A stretch of DNA of 14,272 nt. Source: JAHBVH01 sp034437715 (GTDB taxonomy: Bacteria; Chloroflexota; Anaerolineae; Caldilineales; Caldilineaceae). Each line of letters begins with the position of its first letter. The first letter of the stretch is position 1. The notes under the pieces were generated by a model. It had not been told where the DNA came from and searched no databases. It saw nothing but the letters and a program-made list of their open reading frames with translations. The position numbers and the translations under genes were made by a program. The DNA lies in contig DAOTTR010000082.1 in NCBI GenBank assembly GCA_034437715.1, positions 1 to 14,272 of the forward strand, written 5' to 3'. Of this stretch, positions 1 to 6,462 are shown piece by piece.

Positions 1-21
1 GCTTGCCCAACAAAATCATGC

Positions 22-89
22 GTAGGGGCGGCCGCGCAGCCGCCCCGCGTTTGGCTCGCTGCGAACGGGCGGCGGCAAGCCGCCCCTAC
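22..89. repeat. GC-rich double-hairpin intergenic repeat
   Basis: Two adjacent stem-loops are visible: GGGGCGGC (25-32) with GCCGCCCC (39-46), and GGGCGGC (67-73) with GCCGCCC (79-85). The outer ends GTAGGGGCGGC (22-32) and GCCGCCCCTAC (79-89) are perfect reverse complements, so the whole unit can also fold as one large hairpin. It lies 72 bases beyond the stop of the substrate-binding protein gene. It could act as a terminator or be a dispersed repeat; there is no clear U-tract. The role is inference. Confidence 0.6.
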
Positions 90-160
90 TGCATACTTTA
101 TTCTTTGCAATGGCCTAAAGTCTTTACTACGTCCTATCCGATGTCCGAAATCTAGCCTAC

Positions 161-1504
161 TTACGCCGCCGGCGCGTCGTCCAACACTTTTTGGATGCTG
201 TCGTGCAAGCCTTGCAGCCCTTGCTCAAACGGAATGGGCTGGCTGGGGTCCATCATCAACGCTAAGTATTGGGCACAGGCATCGGTATATTCACGGCCGC
301 GCGAGTTGGCGGGTGCGTGTGCTGGAATGCCGTTTTCCAGGTTCGGAATGAACCATTCGTGGATTGGGTTTTCTGCAATGAGCAGATCCACCACATCGGG
401 GCGCACCAAGGCACCCTGCCCAGCAACGAGGTTGAAGCTGTGACAGCCTTCGGTGCTGGTAATGTGCTTGAGGAACTGGAAGGCTTCTTGTGGATGTTCG
501 CTGGTCTGTAGAATGTTCCACGTGCCGCCACGCATTTGTGATGGGAACTTGCCATTGGCGTCGGTGGGCATCAACCCCTGGCTGGCCTTGGCAATCGTCT
601 CATCCTTGATGTCGCGCGCAAAGTTGCGCACGTTGAGCGAGCCACCCCAATCCATGGTGATCTTGCCTTCGAGGAGTGCCGCGGGGAAGGCGGCTTGTGC
701 GGGCAGCACCTGATCTTCGACGGCGAGCGCATAGAGCCAACGCAAGGCTGCCTGCGAATTTTCATTATCGAGCAGCAGGGACTTGGTGCCTTCGGCATCG
801 ATCAGGTCGCCACCAAAGGCGCGACAGAGCACAGCTAAGGGGCCTTCCCCAAAGGCAAAGCTCAGGCCAAAGCGCTCGCCATCTATATAGAATTGGCGCG
901 CCCACTCGCCATAGGTCTCCATGCTCGTTTCGTGACCAATTGGATCGGGGATTTCCACGCCTTCTTGCTCGAAGTGCAGCACGTTGATCACAAATGTATC
1001 TGCGCCAGCCCAACCCCAGCTTGGCAAGCCGTATAGTTTGCCTTGGTAGTTTTGTAGACCAATGAATTGTTCATACCATTGGGTCAGATCAAGATTATCC
1101 GAGGCGACCAGATCATCGATTGCGCCGATGATATTGCCGTTGATCGCGCGCCAGAAGTGATAGTGCGAGGGATCAAAGGCGATGACATCACCCAGGTCGC
1201 CAGCGGCGAACATGGAGTACATTTTGCCGTAATTGTCCTGCTGGGTGGCACCCGTCAGCGGGCGAAATTCGACCGTGACATTGGGGTTCACCGCTTTGAA
1301 GGTGTCAATGCGTTCTTCGTTCCAACCGGTGCCGGGGCCACGGAAGGTGTCCCAAGTCAGATTGACAGTTTCGCCACTGGCGCTTTCGCCACCTTCGGTG
1401 CTAGCAGGTGCGGCACCGGGTACGGCACAAGCCGCCAGGGTGGTGAGGGTGACGGCTGCGCCACTCATTTGCAGAAAGTGGCGGCGTGATAAAAACTTTG
1501 ACAT
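161..1504 (-). CDS. ABC transporter substrate-binding lipoprotein, family 1 (sugar type), Tat-exported
   Basis: This 447-residue protein begins with a twin-arginine signal (SRRHFLQ, residues 6-12), a hydrophobic stretch and a lipobox LAAC with the lipid-bearing Cys at residue 26. A low-complexity Ala/Ser/Gly linker follows, then a periplasmic-binding fold of the usual length for family 1 extracellular solute-binding proteins, with features such as a MYSMFAAGDLGDVIAF-type region and a Trp/Tyr-rich ligand cleft. In this family such proteins capture sugars or oligosaccharides for an ABC importer. The ATG at 1504 is preceded by AAGGAG (1520-1515) about 10 bases upstream. No permease or ATPase gene is in the window; if there is an operon it continues leftward past base 1. 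A CRP-type palindrome lies about 47 bases upstream. Ligand identity cannot be read from sequence. Confidence 0.92.
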   Translation of the reverse strand: MSKFLSRRHFLQMSGAAVTLTTLAACAVPGAAPASTEGGESASGETVNLTWDTFRGPGTGWNEERIDTFKAVNPNVTVEFRPLTGATQQDNYGKMYSMFAAGDLGDVIAFDPSHYHFWRAINGNIIGAIDDLVASDNLDLTQWYEQFIGLQNYQGKLYGLPSWGWAGADTFVINVLHFEQEGVEIPDPIGHETSMETYGEWARQFYIDGERFGLSFAFGEGPLAVLCRAFGGDLIDAEGTKSLLLDNENSQAALRWLYALAVEDQVLPAQAAFPAALLEGKITMDWGGSLNVRNFARDIKDETIAKASQGLMPTDANGKFPSQMRGGTWNILQTSEHPQEAFQFLKHITSTEGCHSFNLVAGQGALVRPDVVDLLIAENPIHEWFIPNLENGIPAHAPANSRGREYTDACAQYLALMMDPSQPIPFEQGLQGLHDSIQKVLDDAPAA

Positions 1505-1535
1505 AAACTTTGTTCTCCTTGATACGATTGTTGAA

Positions 1536-1543
1536 ATTTTATA
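1536..1543 (-). promoter_or_regulatory. Probable -10 region of the substrate-binding protein gene
   Basis: On the minus strand TATAAAAT (1543-1536) lies 18 bases downstream of TTGTGA (1567-1562), which matches the -35 hexamer at four of six bases. The -35 would overlap the CRP-type palindrome at 1551-1566. This is a pattern match only; no transcript data. Confidence 0.4.
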
Positions 1544-1550
1544 GGCCGAT

Positions 1551-1566
1551 TGTGATGTATGTCACA
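1551..1566. promoter_or_regulatory. CRP-type operator TGTGA-N6-TCACA
   Basis: TGTGA (1551-1555) and TCACA (1562-1566) are separated by six bases and form a perfect CRP/FNR-superfamily half-site pair of the cAMP-receptor type. The site lies in the 292-base divergent region between the sugar-binding protein gene (start 1504, minus) and the Cas4-like gene (start 1797, plus). It is close to the former and overlaps its likely -35, so carbon-source control is plausible. Whether it activates or represses cannot be told; the centre would be about 27 bases upstream of the predicted start of transcription, which fits repression better than classical activation. Confidence 0.55.
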
Positions 1567-1570
1567 AAAG

Positions 1571-1617
1571 TTTGGCAAGGGTATATCATCAAAAGTGCTG
1601 CTTGGCTCTTTGCCAAA
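1571..1617. repeat. Inverted repeat TTTGGCAA / TTGCCAAA
   Basis: TTTGGCAA (1571-1578) and TTGCCAAA (1610-1617) are perfect reverse complements 31 bases apart. They lie in the divergent intergenic region just beyond the CRP-type site. It could be a split operator or a weak hairpin; nothing else supports either. The rest of 1618-1796 holds no gene I can support, only a 10-base direct repeat GCATGGTCTA (1780-1789 and 1795-1804) that spans the start codon of the next gene. Confidence 0.3.
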
Positions 1618-1796
1618 GATTGGGAGTACACCGCAAGTCAGGGAGTGGCGTATGATGCAAGGGGCGCAACTTTTGCTTACCTTACATCAGATGTATACTC
1701 AGGGTATTATTTGCTGCGCCTTTATTATATTACAGCACATGTTGGCGCTGACGGCAAATACCAAAAAGTTTTCATTTTAGCATGGTCTAATTTCGC

Positions 1797-2336
1797 ATGG
1801 TCTATTGGCTACTATTTTCTCTATTGATCCTCCTCTTTGGCCTTTGGCTGCTACGCCGCGGCCAAGCCCTCTATGTCCACACCGGTCTGCCGGCAGGTGA
1901 AATTGTCTATAACGACACCGGCGCGTGGGAAAAGGTCGAGCGCACGTTGATTAATCGGCAATACGGCTTGATTGGTAAACCAGATTATTTGGTGCAGGTA
2001 ACCGAAAAGGGCCGTTCCTTTACGGTTCCGGTCGAGGTCAAAAGTGCGAAACGCCCCCCAACGCCCCATGCTGGCCATATTCTGCAACTCGGCACCTACT
2101 GTTTGCTTGTCGAAGCGGTCTATCAGCAGACGCCGCCCTATGGCCTGCTCCACTATGCCGACGCTACCCTACGCATTCGCTTTACGCAGGCGTTGCGCCA
2201 GGACGTGATTGCCGCGGCCGATGCAATTCGGCGTGACCAACAGGCTCGCAATGTCAAGCGCAGTCACAATGAACTTGGTCGCTGTCGCGCCTGTGGCTAT
2301 CAACAAGGGTGTGGTGACCAAAAGTTGTTGCCATAA
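1797..2336 (+). CDS. Membrane-anchored Cas4-like PD-(D/E)XK nuclease
   Basis: This 179-residue protein opens with one strongly hydrophobic segment (residues 3-19) followed by two arginines, predicting an N-terminal membrane anchor with the rest in the cytoplasm. The remainder reads as a RecB/Cas4/Dna2-type nuclease: GKPDYL with D63, EVKSAK with E80 and K82, then QLGTY with Q97 and Y101. Near the C-terminus is a CxxC-x5-C cluster (C163, C166, C172) preceded by RSHN, as in Cas4 iron-sulfur proteins. Cas4 normally uses a fourth, N-terminal cysteine; none is present there, the only other Cys being C102 inside motif QLGTYC. No CRISPR array or other cas gene is in the window. The start at 1797 is chosen because the upstream in-frame ATG at 1782 meets a stop after two codons. 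Function beyond likely 5' exonuclease or DNA-processing activity is unknown. Confidence 0.72.
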   Translation: MVYWLLFSLLILLFGLWLLRRGQALYVHTGLPAGEIVYNDTGAWEKVERTLINRQYGLIGKPDYLVQVTEKGRSFTVPVEVKSAKRPPTPHAGHILQLGTYCLLVEAVYQQTPPYGLLHYADATLRIRFTQALRQDVIAAADAIRRDQQARNVKRSHNELGRCRACGYQQGCGDQKLLP

Positions 2337-2346
2337 AGGTAGAGAC

Positions 2347-2448
2347 CTAGTACAAGACGGCGGAAATAAAGCCAGAGCAATTTACCTCAATTCAGGCGCG
2401 CTAACGCTTGTAGGTCACGATTGGTTCATTTGCGCCGCAATGTACTAG
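2347..2448. mobile_element. CTAG-bordered miniature inverted-repeat element, copy D
   Basis: This 102-bp unit starts 11 bases after the Cas4-like stop codon. Its ends are imperfect inverted repeats: left CTAGTACA, three bases, CGGCGGAAATAAA; right, reversed, CTAGTACA, three bases, CGGCGCAAATGAA. CTAG stands at both edges (2347-2350, 2445-2448), which looks like a 4-bp target duplication with the element proper beginning TACA. It has the same terminal pattern as the copies at 2471, 2569, 4278 and 6886, but a diverged interior. It is too short to encode a transposase. Confidence 0.65.
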
Positions 2449-2470
2449 GAATGATGCTAGGAATAATTGA

Positions 2471-2572
2471 CTAGTAGATCCCGGCGTAAATAAGGCACCC
2501 TATTTTTGCTAGGATGTACACGAGTAAACGTGCCTTATTGACTGCCGTGGTATCTACGCCCAACTGTACTAG
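2471..2572 (+). mobile_element. CTAG-bordered miniature element, copy A
   Basis: This 102-bp element has CTAG at both edges and terminal inverted repeats with shared blocks CTAGTA and GGCGTA. An inner perfect 10-bp stem is formed by AATAAGGCAC and GTGCCTTATT. It differs from the 101-bp copies at 4278 and 6886 by six substitutions and one inserted A, counted by eye. Its right-hand CTAG (2569-2572) is also the left-hand CTAG of the next element. Confidence 0.8.
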
Positions 2573-2694
2573 TACAGAGCGGCCTAAGTAAGACAGTAGT
2601 TCAGTGGGACAGTGAGTCAGTGGCTGTCTACTGTCCTACTGAACTACTGTCTCACTGGACCTACCATTGGTCTATTTACGCCGTCGTGTACTAG
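2569..2694. mobile_element. CTAG-bordered element with 23-bp hairpin, copy E
   Basis: This 126-bp element shares its left CTAG with copy A and ends at CTAG 2691-2694. Its termini match each other and the family: CTAGTACA, three bases, CGGC, TAA. The middle is a long stem: 2591-2613 pairs with 2630-2652 over 23 positions with a single G:T wobble, loop 16 bases. The right part overlaps the 3' end of cofC, and the cofC stop codon (2646-2644) lies in the right arm of the stem. The hairpin could also end transcription of the cof operon; that is inference. Confidence 0.75.
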
Positions 2695-3282
2695 CGACAA
2701 CTGTGCAAGATCTTCGGGCCAGTCCACATCAAAGGATAACGAGGGTGATTCAAAGATGTGGTAGGGAAGCCCGGCTTGTTCAGCAATGGCACAGTGGCGG
2801 GCAAAACTTTGCAGACCAAACGCAAAAGGCAGTGTCTGCACGCTTTGCGGCGGATGGAGTAGCAAGGCATTGGTGCCGCCATCGTGGCTGGGCGCAATCA
2901 CCATGGCCGGCTGTGCCTGGCCCAACGCATACAACTGGCCAATGTCGGCTGGTGTCAGCAGGGGGAGATCTGCTGGCAATACCAAGATCGCATCGGCATG
3001 AAGGTCAAGCGCGCGCTGCCTTGCTTGTTCGAGCGCGCCATTCAGGGAAGGATGTGCTTCCTGTTCAAATTGGACGCTCTCCCAGCCAATATCGGCAATG
3101 ATCTCAGGATCGCTGCCCACGACGATTACACCGGCGAAAAGTTGAGTTGCTTTGACCTGCCCCAGCAGATTATGAAAAAGGCGCTGGTTGAGATCATGCC
3201 GCTGTTGGTGCGACAGCACAGCCGCCAATCTACTTTTGCCTTCCGTAAAAGGTTTAACCGGTGCAATCAACCATAACTTCAT
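2644..3282 (-). CDS. cofC: CofC/FbiD-type guanylyltransferase (F420 biosynthesis)
   Basis: This cytoplasmic nucleotidyltransferase activates 2-phospho-L-lactate or phosphoenolpyruvate with GTP to give the guanylylated C3 acid used by CofD. Family motifs are visible in order: PVKPFTEGKSRL near the N-terminus, LPADLPLL in the middle, then DGGTNAL, FGLQSFARH and SFDVDWPEDL. Length is 212 residues, usual for the family. I take the ATG at 3282 because the family starts with M-K-x-W/V-x-I-x-P-V-K; longer upstream frames overlap cofD. The start lies 19 bases after the cofD stop, so the two genes are co-transcribed. The oddity is the C-terminus: the last 16 residues (LVHDGVNRPMVGPVRQ) and the stop are encoded by the miniature element at 2569-2694, so the native end has been replaced or extended. 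The catalytic core is complete, so activity is likely kept. Which C3 acid is used cannot be told from sequence. Confidence 0.9.
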   Translation of the reverse strand: MKLWLIAPVKPFTEGKSRLAAVLSHQQRHDLNQRLFHNLLGQVKATQLFAGVIVVGSDPEIIADIGWESVQFEQEAHPSLNGALEQARQRALDLHADAILVLPADLPLLTPADIGQLYALGQAQPAMVIAPSHDGGTNALLLHPPQSVQTLPFAFGLQSFARHCAIAEQAGLPYHIFESPSLSFDVDWPEDLAQLSLVHDGVNRPMVGPVRQ

Positions 3283-3301
3283 AGCTATCCAAAAAAGAAG
3301 A

Positions 3302-4264
3302 CTATTTTGAGCGTTGGCGTTCGGGCTGCTCGAGCAGGCGTTGGGCAAAGGTCAGAATCTGTTCGGCGAGTTGTGTCTTGCTGGGCAAGTCGGTCATCAG
3401 GGTGTCCGTGACCAAGGTGGGAACCTCAATCGCGTCACGGAGTACGCCATCTGCCCGATCCAGCACAAAGCCAGTGAGCAGATCGTCATAGCGATCAAAA
3501 ACCGTGATCGGGCTGCTGATCAACCCCAGTTCGCGCATGATTTTGGCGGCGGGGCCTTTGACGGCGCGGCCACTGATAATCGGGCTGACGGCGATTTTGG
3601 GGGCCGCGGCGGCGCGCAGACTTTGCCGTAACCCTGGAATGCTCAGAATCGGGTCGAGGCTGAGGTAGGGATTGCTTGGGCAAAAGACAATCACCTCGGC
3701 AGCGTGCAAGGCGCGGTGGATCGTTTCACTCATGCGCGTGTTGGATGCGCCGACAAAGCTCAGATCGATCAGCAACGGTTCACAGCGCCGGCGCACAAAG
3801 TAATGTTGAAAGGGCAGATCTCCTTCATCCGTATGCACCAAGGTACGCACCGGTTGATCGCTCATGGGTAAGATGTGTGAAGGAATGCCCAGGCTGCGGC
3901 GCAGGCGATCGGTCACTTCGGTCAACGAAATGCCCTGGCGTAGCCACTCGGTACGGCGCAAGTGGAGTGCCAGGTCGCGATCCCCCAGCCGGAACCAATC
4001 TTCCCCGCCCAGTTGGCTTATGGTTTGGAGCGTGGTGAAGGATTCCTCCACCCGTCCCCAGCCCTGTTCTGGATTATGAATGCCCGCCAGATTGTAGAGC
4101 ACCGTATCGAGATCCGGGCTGATGGACAACCCCCAATGTTCAAAATCATCGCCGGTGTTGACAATCACGGTCAAGTCGCCAGGATGGAGCGCTTTTTGTA
4201 AGCCAGTGGCTAGTTTCGCGCCACCGACACCACCGGCCAAGGCAACAACGTTCATACGCAGCAT
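3302..4264 (-). CDS. cofD: 2-phospho-L-lactate transferase CofD/FbiA
   Basis: CofD moves the phospholactyl or phosphoenolpyruvyl group from the GDP-activated precursor onto the deazaflavin FO, giving F420-0 or dehydro-F420-0. Visible motifs are the N-terminal ALAGGVGGAKLATGL nucleotide/substrate loop, NTGDDFEHWGLSISPDLDT, the metal/phosphate region GRVEESFTTL with WFRLGDRDLALHL, then PMSDQPVRTLVHTDEGDL, CPSNPYLSLDPIL and SPIISGRAVKGPA. About 320 residues is normal. Start choice: the reading frame is open to an ATG at 4303, but that extension comes from the miniature element at 4278-4378 and has no ribosome site. ATG 4264 has GAGA eight bases upstream; ATG 4255 is a second choice and fits the family N-terminus best. 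It is followed by cofC at 19 bases. Confidence 0.93.
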   Translation of the reverse strand: MLRMNVVALAGGVGGAKLATGLQKALHPGDLTVIVNTGDDFEHWGLSISPDLDTVLYNLAGIHNPEQGWGRVEESFTTLQTISQLGGEDWFRLGDRDLALHLRRTEWLRQGISLTEVTDRLRRSLGIPSHILPMSDQPVRTLVHTDEGDLPFQHYFVRRRCEPLLIDLSFVGASNTRMSETIHRALHAAEVIVFCPSNPYLSLDPILSIPGLRQSLRAAAAPKIAVSPIISGRAVKGPAAKIMRELGLISSPITVFDRYDDLLTGFVLDRADGVLRDAIEVPTLVTDTLMTDLPSKTQLAEQILTFAQRLLEQPERQRSK

Positions 4265-4277
4265 AAATGATTTCTCG

Positions 4278-4378
4278 CTAGTACAGTTGGGCGTAGATAC
4301 CACGGCAGTTAATCAGGCACGTTACTCGTGTACATCATGGTAAAAATAGGGTACCTTATTTACGCCGGGATCTACTAG
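4278..4378 (-). mobile_element. CTAG-bordered miniature element, copy B
   Basis: This 101-bp element with CTAG at both edges is, reverse-complemented, identical by eye to the copy at 6886-6986 over all 101 positions. It fills most of the 142-base gap between the nitroreductase stop (4407) and the cofD start (4264), leaving 28 bases on one side and 13 on the other. It therefore separates cofD from the upstream genes of the cluster and has taken over the cofD leader. Whether it carries a promoter or a terminator is unknown. Confidence 0.88.
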
Positions 4379-4406
4379 TTCACGTAAAGGTCGTTTCGTC
4401 GGTAGA

Positions 4407-5048
4407 TCAGCGCCAGACAACGCGCTCGGCAAGCGGCACACGATCTTTGGTTTTCTCTTCGGCGGGATAGCCAACTGTAATTAGTGCTTGGGGCTGCCAT
4501 ATCGCGGGCAGTTGCAATTCATTGCGCACCAGATCGGGCACAAAGAGTGGCGCACACATCCAACACGCGCCCAACCCATAATGATGGGCCGCCAAGAGCA
4601 GATTTTGGCAGGCCAGCGCCACGCTTTGCACGGCCATGGTCCATTCTGCCTGATTGCGCCCTGCGTCGGGGTAGCGATCCATCTCCTCCATGCTTACCGC
4701 GGCGAGTATCAGCGCGCCGGCACTGGTCATGCGCGCCTGGCTGATGGCGGCCCGTCGTTCAACCACTGCTGGATCTGTGCCGTCCCTTTGCAGATCGCGC
4801 CGCCATTGGTCGGCCATGCGTTGGCTCAGAGCCAGCTTGGTCACGGCGCTGGTCACGACACAAAAGCGCCACGGCTGGCGATTGTGGGCCGAAGGGGCCC
4901 AAGTGGCGGCATGGAGGAGCTTTTCCAGCACGGCAGGTGCAATCGTTTGTTCGCGATAGCGCCGAATCGAACGTCGCCCCTGGATGAGCGCCCAGAAATC
5001 TACGGCTTCGTCCACTGGCGCGCCAGCCACCCTTTCTATCGTCGCCAA
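4407..5048 (-). CDS. Nitroreductase-family FMN protein, FbiB C-domain-like
   Basis: This flavin oxidoreductase of about 213 residues shows the nitroreductase signature: GRRSIRRYRE near residues 24-33, WAPSAHNRQPWRF (FMN-phosphate contact region), NQAEWTMAVQSVALACQNLLLAAHHYGLGACWM, and QPALITVGYP-type C-terminal sequence (PQALITVGYPAEE). In actinobacteria the same domain is fused to the CofE ligase as FbiB, where it reduces dehydro-F420-0. Its place beside cofD-cofC suggests that role here as a stand-alone protein; this is inference. Start: TTG at 5048 with AAAGGA nine bases upstream and two bases from the MFS stop. The open frame to ATG 5219 would overlap the MFS gene by 169 bases and adds no conserved sequence; GTG at 5030 is another option. 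The stop is 28 bases from the miniature element. Confidence 0.8.
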   Translation of the reverse strand: MATIERVAGAPVDEAVDFWALIQGRRSIRRYREQTIAPAVLEKLLHAATWAPSAHNRQPWRFCVVTSAVTKLALSQRMADQWRRDLQRDGTDPAVVERRAAISQARMTSAGALILAAVSMEEMDRYPDAGRNQAEWTMAVQSVALACQNLLLAAHHYGLGACWMCAPLFVPDLVRNELQLPAIWQPQALITVGYPAEEKTKDRVPLAERVVWR

Positions 5049-5050
5049 GG

Positions 5051-6397
5051 TTAGATTTCCTTTGGGGCCAAATTGCCAGCTTCGTGAATGGCTTGCTGTA
5101 CATTGACACGGGTTAACAGGAGCAACCCAGCGGCCAGGAAAATCGCGATGGACAAAATTGCCACGCGATAGCTGCCCGTCCACTGGAGCGCGAGACCAAA
5201 GACCAAGGGTCCCAGCCAACTGGTGCCGCGTTCACCCAACTCGTATAAGCTAAAATATTCCGACTCTTGCCCTTTGGGAATCATCCGGGAAAAGACCGAA
5301 CGGCTCAACGCTTGGCTGCCGCCCAACACAACGGCAATCACGCCACCCAACACAAAGAATTGAAACTCTGTTTGCAAGAAAGCGTAGGTGTAAACAATCA
5401 CACCCAGCCAGATCACCAAACTGAGCAAGATCGCGCGTTTGCTGCCGATCCAGCGCGCTAGATAGCCAAAGCCGAGCGCCCCAAAAAAGGCAATAAACTG
5501 CACCATGAGAATTAATTGTATCAGCGAAGCGGTACCAAGTCCCAATTCCTGACTGCCAAACAGCGACGAAAGCGCAATCACGGTCTGGATACCATCGTTA
5601 TAGAGCAGATAGGCAACCAAAAAGAGCAACGTCTGTGGGTAACGGGGCAATTGGCGCAACGTATGGCGCAATTGGGTAAAGCCAATTGCGAGATAGGAAG
5701 TGCCCGATGATAACCGTTTGATCGAGGCACGCTGGCGAATACGCGCCAGCGGAATCAAGGTGAAAAGCGCCCACCAGAGGCCGGCCGAGGCCAAACTGAT
5801 GCGCACTGCGTCGCCCGTGCTGATGCCCCACGGTTCGGCCAAAAATTGGACAAAGACCAAGTTGATGGCGAGTAAGATGCCGCCGCCCAAGTAGCCCAAT
5901 GCCCAGCCTTGCGAGGAAACGCGATCGCGATCCTCGATCGGGGCAATGTCAGACAGAAAGGCATTGTAAAAAACGATCGATGCGCCAAAGCTGAGATTGG
6001 CCACCACAAAGAGGCCACCGCCCAGGAGATAGCGTTCGCCTTGCAGGAAATAGAGGGCCATGGTGGCCAAGGCCCCAAGATAGGCAAAGATCGCCAGTAA
6101 TTGCTTTTTGCGTTGCGAATAATCAGCAATCGCCCCGAGAATAGGGAGAAAGAAAACTTGGAGAACGACCGACAAAGAGACAATATAGGGGAAAAAGGCA
6201 TCGGCCAGAACTGGGATACCCAAAGGATAAATATAGTTATCGGCATCGGCGGCATTTTGGGCAATCGCCGTCAGGTAGGGCCCCAGAAAAACCGTGACGA
6301 CCGTCGTCGCGAATGCAGAATTAGCCCAATCATAAAAGTACCACCCCACCTGCTCACGTCGGCTATAGGGGAGCGCGTCGGTCATTGCTTGCGACAT
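5051..6397 (-). CDS. MFS transporter, UMF1/Atg22-like
   Basis: This 448-residue integral membrane protein has about 12 hydrophobic helices. It carries the UMF1-family hallmark WYFYDWANSAFATTV near residues 19-33, a motif-A-like loop GAIADYSQRKKQ after the third helix, and NAFLSDIAP with RVSSQGWALGYLGGG in the first half; the second half carries GYLARWIGSKRAI. UMF1 members are major-facilitator permeases whose substrates are mostly unknown; the fungal relative Atg22 exports amino acids from the vacuole. The gene is first in the minus-strand cluster and is followed by the nitroreductase after two bases, so the two are almost certainly co-transcribed. A link to F420 or its precursors is only suggested by position. 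ATG 6397 is chosen, with a weak AGAG upstream; ATG 6385 is an alternative. Confidence 0.88.
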   Translation of the reverse strand: MSQAMTDALPYSRREQVGWYFYDWANSAFATTVVTVFLGPYLTAIAQNAADADNYIYPLGIPVLADAFFPYIVSLSVVLQVFFLPILGAIADYSQRKKQLLAIFAYLGALATMALYFLQGERYLLGGGLFVVANLSFGASIVFYNAFLSDIAPIEDRDRVSSQGWALGYLGGGILLAINLVFVQFLAEPWGISTGDAVRISLASAGLWWALFTLIPLARIRQRASIKRLSSGTSYLAIGFTQLRHTLRQLPRYPQTLLFLVAYLLYNDGIQTVIALSSLFGSQELGLGTASLIQLILMVQFIAFFGALGFGYLARWIGSKRAILLSLVIWLGVIVYTYAFLQTEFQFFVLGGVIAVVLGGSQALSRSVFSRMIPKGQESEYFSLYELGERGTSWLGPLVFGLALQWTGSYRVAILSIAIFLAAGLLLLTRVNVQQAIHEAGNLAPKEI

Positions 6398-6462
6398 CGT
6401 TTTTCTCTGGTTTGTGCAGACTCTTCTGCGTGGTTTTGTGGTCTTTTACCGCTTTTATCGGT

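Noticed and set aside
1510..1827. Open frames of 73-105 codons across the divergent intergenic region
   Set aside because: They overlap the CRP-type site, show no recognisable sequence or ribosome site, and run into the Cas4-like gene in another frame.
1797..2694. CRISPR array near the Cas4-like gene
   Set aside because: The repeats downstream are inverted, 101-126 bp, CTAG-bordered units without regular spacers; no CRISPR repeat-spacer pattern exists in the window.
3283..3348. Upstream extension of cofC to ATG 3348
   Set aside because: It would overlap the end of cofD; the conserved family N-terminus begins at 3282.
4265..4303. N-terminal extension of cofD to ATG 4303
   Set aside because: It is encoded largely by the miniature element and has no ribosome site; the family N-terminus begins at 4264 or 4255.
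5049..5219. Extension of the nitroreductase to ATG 5219
   Set aside because: It would overlap the MFS gene by 169 bases; TTG 5048 has a good ribosome site and fits the domain start.
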